NCBI GenBank assembly: GCA_016713175.1
Contig: JADJPQ010000026.1
Coordinates: forward strand, 310,001 to 374,000
Reading direction: 5' to 3'
Length of the DNA stretch: 64,000 nt
Origin: Planctomycetota bacterium
Lineage (GTDB): Bacteria; Planctomycetota; UBA1135; UBA2386
In this document: positions 36,672-45,030 of the stretch, one piece after another
Position numbering within the stretch: the stretch's first letter is position 1
How the letters are laid out: each line of letters opens with the position of its first letter
Notes under the pieces: generated by a model
Seen by the model: only the letters and a program-made list of their open reading frames with translations
Told to the model about the DNA's origin: nothing
Database searches by the model: none
Position numbers and translations under genes: made by a program

Positions 36672-39600
36672 ATGGTCGCGCCGCAAGAAGGGCACGGCGG
36701 CGACGCGGTCCTGGTGCAGACCGCGGTCGAGGAGTTCATCGACAGCCATGGCGCCGGCGATCCGCCCGATCTGGCGCAGTTCGTGTCGCGCTATCCCGAG
36801 CACGTGCGACCGCAGATCTTCAGCCAATGCCGTGAGTTCCTCGCCTTCGATGGCTTCGTCGGCAAACAGGCGTGGGAACCCGAGGCGATCGCCACGCCCG
36901 CCGGCCGCGCGTTCGGCGACTTCGTGATCAAGGAAGAACTCGGCCGCGGCGGCATGGGCATCGTCTACCTGGCGCACCAGCGATCGCTGAACCGCCGCGT
37001 CGCGCTGAAGGTGATGGCCAGCGGCCTGACGCTGAGCAAACGCCACGTCGAGCGCTTCCGGCGCGAAGCGGCGGCGGCGGCGCAGGTGCGGCATCCGGGC
37101 ATCGTGCCGGTGCACTCCTTCACCGAAGTGGACGGCACCCTCGCGTTCGCGATGGACTACATCGCCGGCCGGAATCTCGGCGACATCCTCGACGACCTGC
37201 GGTTGGCCAACGGCAATGAACCGACGGCGATCGAAGGCAGCCTCGGCATGCAGCCGGAGAAGGGTTACGTCGCCGAGTGCGCGCTGCTGTGCGCGCAATT
37301 GGCTTCGGCACTCGGCGCCGCGCACAAGGCCGGCATCGCGCATCGCGACCTGAAGCCGCGCAACGTGATGCTCGACGAGAACCGCCAGGCCAGGCTGCTC
37401 GACTTCGGCCTGGCCAAGAGCCTCGATCAGGGTTCGATCTCGGTGTCCGGCGAGATCACCGGCACGGTGCACTACATGAGTCCCGAGCAGACGCTGGCCA
37501 AGCGCGTCGCCGTCGACCACCGCACCGACATCTTCTCGCTCGGCGTGATCCTGTACGAACTGCTGACGCTGAAGCGGCCGTTCGACGGCCGCAACCTGCA
37601 GCAGGTCGTCTACGAGATCTGCTTCAAGGAGCCGGTGCCGCCGAACCGCCGCAACCCGAAGGTGCCGCGCGACCTCGTCACCATCTGCCAGCAAGGCGCT
37701 CGAGAAGGACCCGCAGAACCGCTACCAGACGGCCGCCGAGTTCGAAGCCGATCTGCTGCGCTTCCTGCGCTGGGAACCGATCCACGCCCGGCCCGCCGGA
37801 CCGCTGGTGCGACTGGGCAAGTGGGTGCAACGCCATCGGGCGGGCGCCATCGCCGCGACCTTGCTGCTCGGCGCCGCGTGTGCCGCGTTGGGCTACAACT
37901 GGTTTGCTGCTGCCGAGAACCGCCGCCAGGCCGGTGTGCTGCTGGCGCAGGCCGAAACCGACGCCGGCCGGGGCGACTACGACCAGGCGGTGCGGCGCGC
38001 GGCCGAAGCCGCCCGGTTGTTGCCCGACGACGAGCGCGTGGTCGGCAAGGCCGAACTGTTCCAGACGCAACAGATCGCCGACGTCCGGGCCAAGGAAGCC
38101 CGCCGCGCCGATGCCTACCGGCTGATCGGCGAGAGCCAGAAGGCGTTGCGCCGCGACCCGCAGCTCGGCCTGCTGCTCGCACTCGAAGCGGTCGGGCTCG
38201 AAGACGCCCCGAAATCGCGATCCGCGGTGCTCGACGCATTGCGTTCGGGTTTCGTCACCAAGACCCTGGGCGGCCACGACAAGGGCCTCTACCAGGCGCG
38301 GTTCTCCCCGGACGGTCGCTACGTGGCCACCACCGGCCGCGACGACCCGATCGCGCTGATCCACGACCCCGGCACCGGCAGACGGATCGCGGCCTTGACC
38401 GGCCATTCCGGCTGGACGTTCGACGCGATGTTCCAGCCCGGCGGCGATCTGATCGCGACGGTGTCGCAAGACCAGACCTGCAAGCTGTGGCGCGTGCCGG
38501 ACGGCACGCTGGTCGGCACGCTGACGCACCGCGGCGCCGTCGAGATCGTCGACTGGTCGGCCGATGGCAAGCGGCTGCTGACCGTCTGCAACGAGCAGCA
38601 GTTCACGGCCCTGGTCTGGGACGTCCAGAGTCAGCGCCCACTCGCCGAACTGACGGGCCACGCCAATTCGGTTCAGCTCGCACGCCTGAGTCCGGACGGC
38701 AAGCACGCGGTCACCTCCGGTGATTCGGGCTTCCTGCGCGTGTTCGGGGTCGACACCGGCGCCGAGGTCGCGCAACTGCGCGGCCACAAGACCGTCACCG
38801 CGATCGCGTTCCACGCCGACTCGCAGTGGCTGGCCACCGCCGATGCCGCCGGCACCGCCCGCGTGTTCGAGATCCCGAGCGGCCTGCTGCTGCGCGCCGT
38901 GCAACACTCCGACCGCGTCACCTCGGTGTGCTTTGGCACCGGCGACCGGCTGTTGACCGCATCCAACGACAAGACCGCGCGGCTGTGGGACCTCGGTCTG
39001 CTCGGCGAAGAACACGGCGACCTGCGAGCGCCGCGCGAGCTGCGGACGTTCACCGGGCACGGCGGCGTGGTCGCCAGCGCGCGCTTCGATGCGCTGGCGC
39101 AACTGGTGGTCACCGCCGATGAGGATCGCCGTGTGATCGTGTTCGATGCGCAGACCGGCGCCGAACTGGCGCGCCTCGATCTGCCCGGCATCGCCAAGTC
39201 GGCGGAGTTCGATCCGCATGGCCGCGTGCTGGCGCTGCCGCGCGGCCAGCGTTCTGGCGCCGTGGTCTGGGACTTCACCGACACCAGCGGCACGGTGACG
39301 ATGCGGCACGACCAGTTCGTCCGCGCCGCGTTCGTCGCCGATCCACACCTGGTCACCGTCTGCGAGGACGGCACCGTCAGCACCTGGATGCAGCCGAACG
39401 GCCGGTTCGTCGATTCGTTCGCGCTGCGGCTCGGCGAACGCGAAGCGGTGCAGGCGGCCGACCTCGATCCCGCCGGTGAACGGCTGGCGGTCGGCACGAC
39501 CAGCGGCCGGGTCGCGATCTTCGCCCGCAAGACCGGGCGGCTGTTGTTCCAGCTCGACGGCCACAAGGATCGCGTGCGGTCCGTCGCGTTCGCGCGCGAT

Positions 39601-40275
39601 GGCCGGCTGCTGGCGACCTGCTCGGACGATCGCACCGTCTGCGTGTGGAACTCGCTGGACCCGAGCTGCGTGTTGCGCCAGCAACTCGACCAGCCGGTGC
39701 TGGCCTGTGCGTTGTCACCGGACGGCATCCTGCTGGGCACGGTGGAGACCGGCGCGAACGCGGCGCGGCTGTGGACGATCGCCGACGGCAGCCCGCGCGG
39801 CAGCGCTGGCGCGCATCAGGGCCAGGTGACCTGGGTCGGGTTCCGCCCCACCGGCGACGCCGCGGTGGTGACCACCTCGGTCGATCGCACCTGGCAACTC
39901 AGCGACCTCACCGGCCGTCGCCTGGCTTCCGGCACCGCGGATCGTCCGCTCGACCGTGCGGCCTTTGCGGCCGACGGTCTACGGCTGTTGACCGCCGGCA
40001 GTTCGACCAACCACGCCGTGCAACTGTGGGAACTGCGGACCGACGGCCAGCCGTCCACACCGGCGTTGACGTTCACCGATCATCTCGCCGCGGTCGTCAG
40101 CGGCACGTTCACCCGCGACGGCAGCCAGGTGCTGACCGGATCCCGCGATCGCACCGTGCGCCTGTGGCCAACCGATCCTGTAGGCCTGGCCAGGAGCCTG
40201 CCGCTGCGCGCGCTGACGTCGGACGAGATCGCCGAGATCGTCGCGGTGTCCGCCGCGCCGCCCGGACCGAAATAG
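36672..40275 (+). CDS. Ser/Thr protein kinase with WD40 repeats (one frameshift)
   Basis: About 1200 residues. Kinase domain: LGRGGMGIVYLA (about 92), VALKVMA, IAHRDLKPRNVMLD (about 223), LLDFGLAK, GTVHYMSPEQ, DIFSLGVILYELL. At about 37692 one extra C changes the frame; removing it gives QKALEKDPQNRYQTAAEFEA, the normal end of such kinases. A membrane segment follows (AGAIAATLLLGAACAALG), then about a dozen WD40 repeats up to the end (ALTGHSGWTFDAMFQPGGDL, ELTGHANSVQLARLSPDGKH, TFTGHGGVVASARFDALAQL, QLDGHKDRVRSVAFARDGRL). WD40 kinases are a common planctomycete architecture. The gene follows the sigma factor by one base. Confidence 0.88.
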
Positions 40276-40317
40276 ACTTCCCCTGCCACTCACCACCACC
40301 ACACCTTCGAGACTGCC

Positions 40318-42195
40318 ATGAACCCGCGCCTCCCGCAGCGCCTTGCCGCTGGCCTCGTGCTGGCCCAGGCCCTTGCCCTGCTGCCTGCCCAAGAGAACGC
40401 ACCACCGTGGTGGGGTGTCGCCGACAACAACACCGTCAGTCTGGCGTGGGACTTCGAAGGCCCGGCGCCGCTGCAGCCGTCATTCGTCAGGGCACCCGCG
40501 TGGTACAACCCCACGGTCACCGCGCTGGTCCCATCGCCCGGCATCCAGGTGCTCGGTGGCGTCGCCGGTCACGGTCAGGTGCTCGCGTTGGCCGGCAACG
40601 GCACGCCGCGCAGCGAGTCGATCGCACTGAAGGTCGACAACGATCCACGGCCGTACTGGATCAAGGAGTTCTGGGTCCAGTTCGAGGCCAACGAATCGGC
40701 GACCGGCTCGATCCGCGCCAAGTTGCGGGAGGCACTGAACTCACCGAACAACGCCTACAAGCGCGCCGACATCGTCGAGTCCGAGGAATCGCTCGGCGGC
40801 GGCTGGGCGCGCGTGACGATCGAAGCGAATCTGATCCCGCAACCGTGGGACGAGGACATCGACTGGACGCTGATCGAGTCGGCGCTGGGCACCGACATGA
40901 TCGACAACCTGTTCGTCAACAGCCGCTGCGTGGCGCCGCCGCCGGACGAAACCGGGGATGCGCTGGGGCTGGTCGAATCGTCGACCGTGATCGACCTCGC
41001 GGTCGCCACCGGCAACGCCAACTGCTTCGCCGCCTGCGCGTTCACGACCGGCGCCGGCACCCGGCGTTACTTCGTGTCGGCGCAATCGCCCGCCGCCAAC
41101 CAGCAGTTGCTGATCTTCGAAGTGCAGGGGCCTACCGCCGCGATCCCGATCACCACCCCGATCCAACCGTCGCCGCTGCCGGTCAGCCTGCACGATCTTG
41201 CCCTCGCCGACATCCCGGGCCGCGGCACGCTCATCTTCGGCGTCGCCGATGAACGCGGCACCGTTGGCGTCGGCACCGTCACCCTGAAGGCACTGAACCC
41301 GAACGTGGTGCCCGCCGTGTTCCTGCCGGGCGCCGACATCGTGCTGCAGAACTTCCCGGCGGGCCTGCAGCCGCCGTTCGGCCTGGCGTTCAACCCCGAT
41401 GGCGCGCAGGGTGCGGGCACGTTCTGGATCACCGAACGCACTGGCGTCGCGATCGAATACCGGGTCAACGGCACGCCGACCGGCGAACTGATCACCACCG
41501 GCGAAGGCATGCCGCTCGGCGTCGTCGGTGCCGGCTACGACCGCTTCACCGGGATGCTCTACTGGTGGAGCCAGCGGCCGACGCCGGGTCCCGTCGGACC
41601 CGTGCAGGTCTGTGGCTTCGAACACAGCCTCTACACGCAGCGGCCGACCGGCGTCGAGTTCTTCGGCGATCTGACGCTCGCCGGCGCGCCGGCCGGCGGC
41701 ATTGCGACCGGCATGGAGGTCTATCGCCGTGCGGGTGACGACCTGCGGCTGTTGGTCGTCGCCAACGTCGGCGGGCGGTCGGTGATGTATGAGATGAAGG
41801 GTCCGTTCCGCTACGGCTGGAGTCTCGAAGGCCGGATCGGCATGGAGGGCGGCGCACCGTTCCGCGGCAATGCGAACTGGGGCCTCACGCTGCGTGGCGT
41901 GCCGGACGCGAGCTTCGCGATGCTGTTCCTGGGCTTCGACAACCGCAACTATGCCGGCCAGCAATTGCCGGTGTACCTGAGCACGCTCGGCCTGGCCGAG
42001 ACCGCGATCTCGGTCGCGCTCGACCTGCAGGCGACGCTGCGCCCGATCGTCAACGGCGGCACCCGCGAACCGGTGCCGATCCCGGCGCTGGCCGGTCTGC
42101 AGGGCGTGCCGATGTTCAGCCAGTGGCTGATCCTCGACCCCACGGTGCCGCAGGGCCTGACGATGTCGCAGGCGGGCAAGACCATCATCTGGTGA
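40318..42195 (+). CDS. exported protein with planctomycete-type C-terminal module
   Basis: A 625-residue secreted protein. The signal peptide is LAAGLVLAQALALLPAQ. Residues 30-200 look like a lectin- or carbohydrate-binding-type beta sandwich (SLAWDFEGPAPLQPSFVRAP, WIKEFWVQFEAN). Residues 220-500 contain propeller-like segments (DALGLVESSTVIDLAVATGN, LHDLALADIPGRGTLIFGVA, GLAFNPDGAQGAGTFWITER, GVVGAGYDRFTGMLYWWSQR). The last 110 residues (FAMLFLGFDNRNYAGQQLPV to MSQAGKTIIW) are the same type of terminal module as in the gene at 11808-12914. No enzyme motif is seen. It follows the WD40 kinase by 42 bases on the same strand. Confidence 0.72.
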   Translation: MNPRLPQRLAAGLVLAQALALLPAQENAPPWWGVADNNTVSLAWDFEGPAPLQPSFVRAPAWYNPTVTALVPSPGIQVLGGVAGHGQVLALAGNGTPRSESIALKVDNDPRPYWIKEFWVQFEANESATGSIRAKLREALNSPNNAYKRADIVESEESLGGGWARVTIEANLIPQPWDEDIDWTLIESALGTDMIDNLFVNSRCVAPPPDETGDALGLVESSTVIDLAVATGNANCFAACAFTTGAGTRRYFVSAQSPAANQQLLIFEVQGPTAAIPITTPIQPSPLPVSLHDLALADIPGRGTLIFGVADERGTVGVGTVTLKALNPNVVPAVFLPGADIVLQNFPAGLQPPFGLAFNPDGAQGAGTFWITERTGVAIEYRVNGTPTGELITTGEGMPLGVVGAGYDRFTGMLYWWSQRPTPGPVGPVQVCGFEHSLYTQRPTGVEFFGDLTLAGAPAGGIATGMEVYRRAGDDLRLLVVANVGGRSVMYEMKGPFRYGWSLEGRIGMEGGAPFRGNANWGLTLRGVPDASFAMLFLGFDNRNYAGQQLPVYLSTLGLAETAISVALDLQATLRPIVNGGTREPVPIPALAGLQGVPMFSQWLILDPTVPQGLTMSQAGKTIIW

Positions 42196-42208
42196 TGCCC
42201 GCGGCGGC

Positions 42209-43201
42209 TCAGCCCTTCTTGGCCTTCAGCGCGGCGAGCCGTTCTTCCAGCGTCGAGAGGTAGCGCGCCAGGCGCTGATCGCCGGCCTTCTTCTCCTTGA
42301 CGACGGCCAGCAACTTCTCGAACAACGGCACGTTCTCCTTCGCGGCAGCGAACTCGAACATGTACTGCCAGAACGAAGTCTCGGTGCTGGTGTCGGGGAT
42401 GCGCCCGGCTTCGAACATCGCGACGAACTGCTCGCCGCCGATCGGCTGCTGATCGCGCGGCGTCTGGCGCAGGATCTCGGTGAACTGCAGGTTGACCAGC
42501 GGTTGCTCGGTTGCCTTCAACTCGTCCGGGCTCAGCGACAGCGCGTCGCGGCGCTTCTGCATCTCGGCGAACGGCCGATTGCCCATCGTCAGTTCGAGCA
42601 GGAACAGAGCCTTGGTCTTCTGCGCGTCGGCGCCCTTCTCGACCTCGGTGCGCAGCGCCCGCCAGCTCATCAGTTCGCCGTGCGCCTTCTCGAGCTGGTC
42701 GACCGGCGTCACGTGACCGACCTGCTTCAACAGGCTGCCATCGGCATCCAGGTATGACATCGTCGGGAAGCCGACCCCGCCCATCTGGAACAGCAGGTTC
42801 GGGTACTTCTCGTCGTCACACCGCGAGGTGTTGTGCAGGAACAGCACGACCTTCGACGACCACTCGGCGAACTCCTTGGTCGAGAGCACCCGGCTCTCGA
42901 GGTTGTCGCACGGGCCTCAACCCGCGTAGCTGCGGGTGAAGTAGACCAGGATCAGCTTGCCCTCGGCGGCAGCCCGCTGCTTCGCGGCATCGTAGTCGGT
43001 GGTCCAGGCGGCGTTCTTGAACACCGCCTTGCCGAGCTTCTCGGCGCGCAGCTTCTTCAGGTTCTCCTGATCCTGTTGCTGCGGCGCTCCGGCGGGCACC
43101 AGCTTGGCGGCGGGACGGGTCGGCAGCGCTGGCGTCTCCGCCTGCGCCAACCCGGGAACGGCCAGCAACAGGGTGCCGGCCACGGTCAGGAATCGCATCA
43201 T
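42209..43201 (-). CDS. exported thioredoxin-fold protein, candidate selenoprotein (in-frame TGA)
   Basis: Read through one in-frame TGA, this is a 330-residue protein: a signal peptide (MMRFLTVAGTLLLAVPGLAQ), a thioredoxin domain (GKLILVYFTRSYAG, then codon 95 TGA, then GPCDNLESRVLSTKEFAEWS), the cis-Pro loop GGVGFPTMSYLDADG and a helical C-terminal half. Both sides of the TGA (42917-42919) are in the same frame and both belong to the thioredoxin fold, so the TGA replaces the first Cys of the canonical CGPC motif. A SECIS-like hairpin follows it. With Sec the site would be U95-G-P-C98, expected to act as a periplasmic disulfide reductase or similar. Without Sec the gene would be split by a stop. 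The ATG at 43201 has GGAG nine bases upstream. selA, selB, selC and selD are not in the window. Confidence 0.7.
42880..42900 (-). promoter_or_regulatory. candidate bacterial SECIS hairpin
   Basis: On the coding strand, 16 nt after the TGA at 42919-42917, TCGAGAGC (42900-42893) and GCTCTCGA (42887-42880) form a perfect 8-bp stem with loop CGGGT. The apical loop lies 24 nt from the TGA and has G in its second position. Known bacterial SECIS elements have an upper stem of 4-16 bp, a loop of 3-14 nt with G in the first two positions, and 16-37 nt between UGA and the loop; this element meets all three. The stem is coded inside the protein. Confidence 0.6.
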
Positions 43202-43232
43202 CGATCTTGGCTCCAAATGGAAGTCAACCGGT

Positions 43233-43709
43233 TCAGGTGGCGGATGCCAGTGCCTCGAGCCACCGATCCAGCTGTTCGAAGTCTTCGACAACCATGGGAC
43301 GTACGGCGACTGCGCGATCCCGCAGCGAGGAGAGCCGCACCGGATCGAGCGCCACCTGGTACGCATCGCGGAAGAAATGCCGGAACGACAGGATCTCACG
43401 CAGATCGGGAACCGCCGCGGCACGGAGCACCGCCGGACGGAGGCCGGGAACCTCCATCGCCATGGTCTCCAGCAAGGAACGGTGCCAGTTGATCCCACTC
43501 GGTTCGGTGCCAAACACCCTGGCCACGCGGGCCATGCCGGCTTCGATCGCACAGTAGGCGTGATGCAGTGCGACTGCCGCGCGGGCGATCAGGTTCGCAT
43601 CCGTCGTGGCTGCCGAAAGAACCAGGCCAGCGAGTTCGTCAATCCGGCAAACGAACGCCTGCACGTCGCTTCGGACCTCGAGACGCTGGACTGCAAGACT
43701 GCCGTTCAT
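43233..43709 (-). CDS. HEPN-domain protein of an MNT/HEPN pair
   Basis: A 158-residue helical protein of the HepT-like type. HEPN proteins are toxins or RNases, and their MNT partners neutralise them, in some cases by adding AMP to the toxin. The characteristic end helix reads ILSFRHFFRDAYQVALDPVR. In active relatives the motif is R-x4-6-H; here the position expected to hold the catalytic His carries Asp (R-D-A-Y), although a His directly follows the first Arg. It may therefore be a weakened or inactive toxin. The ATG at 43709 overlaps the MNT stop as ATGA. Confidence 0.7.
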   Translation of the reverse strand: MNGSLAVQRLEVRSDVQAFVCRIDELAGLVLSAATTDANLIARAAVALHHAYCAIEAGMARVARVFGTEPSGINWHRSLLETMAMEVPGLRPAVLRAAAVPDLREILSFRHFFRDAYQVALDPVRLSSLRDRAVAVRPMVVEDFEQLDRWLEALASAT

Positions 43710-44092
43710 GCGTCTGGCGCCTTGATCTCGACGCCCTCGAGTTGCAACCGGGCCAGCAGACTCGACGACGCCCGTTCGATCTCGACGAGATCCACCGGTG
43801 ACTCGAACAAGCCGCCGAGTTCGGCCAAGGCCTTGAAGTAATCCTCGGAACGCAGACCGAGGACCGCCAGGTCGACATCACTGCGCTCGGTCACATCACC
43901 GCGGGCCAACGAACCGAACAACACGACCCGCCGGGCACCAAACCGTTCGACCAGCAGACTCCGTGCCGCCGGCAGCCGCCCACGAAGAACCTTTGCCCGG
44001 GCTGTGGCCCGAGCGAGCGCATCGGCCTCACGCCGACGCCAGTGCGCAGCGGCCTCTTCGATGGAGACAGTCACGGGCCCATCGTAGCGCAT
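43706..44092 (-). CDS. MNT-family nucleotidyltransferase, antitoxin-like
   Basis: A 128-residue minimal nucleotidyltransferase. The catalytic signature is present: VVLFGSLARGDVTERSDVDL, that is GS-x10-DxD. In MNT/HEPN modules this enzyme is the antitoxin. The start is uncertain: ATG at 44092 is used, but the GTG at 44074 (reading MTVSIEEAAAHWRRR) is close to the usual length. It forms a two-gene operon with the HEPN gene through a four-base overlap. Confidence 0.75.
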   Translation of the reverse strand: MRYDGPVTVSIEEAAAHWRRREADALARATARAKVLRGRLPAARSLLVERFGARRVVLFGSLARGDVTERSDVDLAVLGLRSEDYFKALAELGGLFESPVDLVEIERASSSLLARLQLEGVEIKAPDA

Positions 44093-44151
44093 CGCGAGGC
44101 GCCAGCGAACGGCCAGTCGCAGCGAACCATCGGGCTCGAGGCAACCGTGAT

Positions 44152-45030
44152 CTACTTGCCGTCGCCCTTCCCGGGCTCCTTGCCCTCGGCCGCCGCCTTG
44201 GCCGCGGCTGCCTTCGCGGCGGCTTCCTCCGCGGCGATCTCCTTCGCCACGCGCGCCTCGCGCTCGACACAGAGCTTCGGCTGCTTCCTGTGGAACGTGA
44301 TCGTCATCTCGGTGCCCGGCGGTGGGCACGCTTCGGTGGTCCACCAGTTCGATTCGTCGCGCGCATCCTCGTGCACACCGGTGCCAAGGTGGTTCTCCGG
44401 CGTCATGTAGCAGATCGACACCAGGTTGCCCTCGAAGTCGGCCACGAACACCGGTTCTTCACCGCGCAACAGCGACGCCATCCGGCCACCGAGGAACACC
44501 CAGTGGATGCCGCGCACCGGCTGCTGCCGGCGCAGGTCGAAGATCAGGTCCTCGACCGCCAGTTCCTGCGGCTTGCCGGCTTCGTCCTTCCACGCCACCG
44601 TCATCCAGTACGGCATGCCCTCCGGCGGCGTGATGATCACCGGGTCGACGCCCTTCTCGATCTCTTCGATGGTCGGCGGCGGCACCTTCTCCTTGACCTC
44701 GGCGTTCTTGCCCGGCGTCAGCCCGAGCATCAGCATCGCGCCATTCAGCAGGCTCGGCTTGCTCTTGGTGATCAGCAACGCCTCGTGCCGCTTGCCGCGG
44801 GCGTGGATCAAGAGGTACTCGCACGGATCGGGCGGCGCATTCATCGTGCAGGGGATCGTCACCGTGCCGGCCTTCAGGTCGACCTGGATGTTCTCGGCGG
44901 CGAACTGCTTCATCGCCTCCGCCAGCAGCGCCTGCGGGTCCTGGGCCGCAGGCGGCGCCGGTTCTGGCACCGGCGGGATCTGGCCGCAGGCGCACACCAC
45001 GAGCAACGACAACGACAACACGGTTCTCAT
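44152..45030 (-). CDS. YdjY-domain lipoprotein
   Basis: A 292-residue protein with a lipoprotein signal (MRTVLSLSLLVVCACG). The YdjY domain spans residues about 40-250: VDLKAGTVTIPCTMNAPPDP, YLLIHARGKRHEALLITKSK, MPYWMTVAWKDE, VRGIHWVFLGGRMASLLRGE. The last 40 residues are a Lys/Ala/Glu-rich helix. The function of YdjY domains is unknown. The ATG at 45030 overlaps the stop of the HEAT-repeat gene, so it closes the operon that starts with asparaginase. Confidence 0.75.
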   Translation of the reverse strand: MRTVLSLSLLVVCACGQIPPVPEPAPPAAQDPQALLAEAMKQFAAENIQVDLKAGTVTIPCTMNAPPDPCEYLLIHARGKRHEALLITKSKPSLLNGAMLMLGLTPGKNAEVKEKVPPPTIEEIEKGVDPVIITPPEGMPYWMTVAWKDEAGKPQELAVEDLIFDLRRQQPVRGIHWVFLGGRMASLLRGEEPVFVADFEGNLVSICYMTPENHLGTGVHEDARDESNWWTTEACPPPGTEMTITFHRKQPKLCVEREARVAKEIAAEEAAAKAAAAKAAAEGKEPGKGDGK

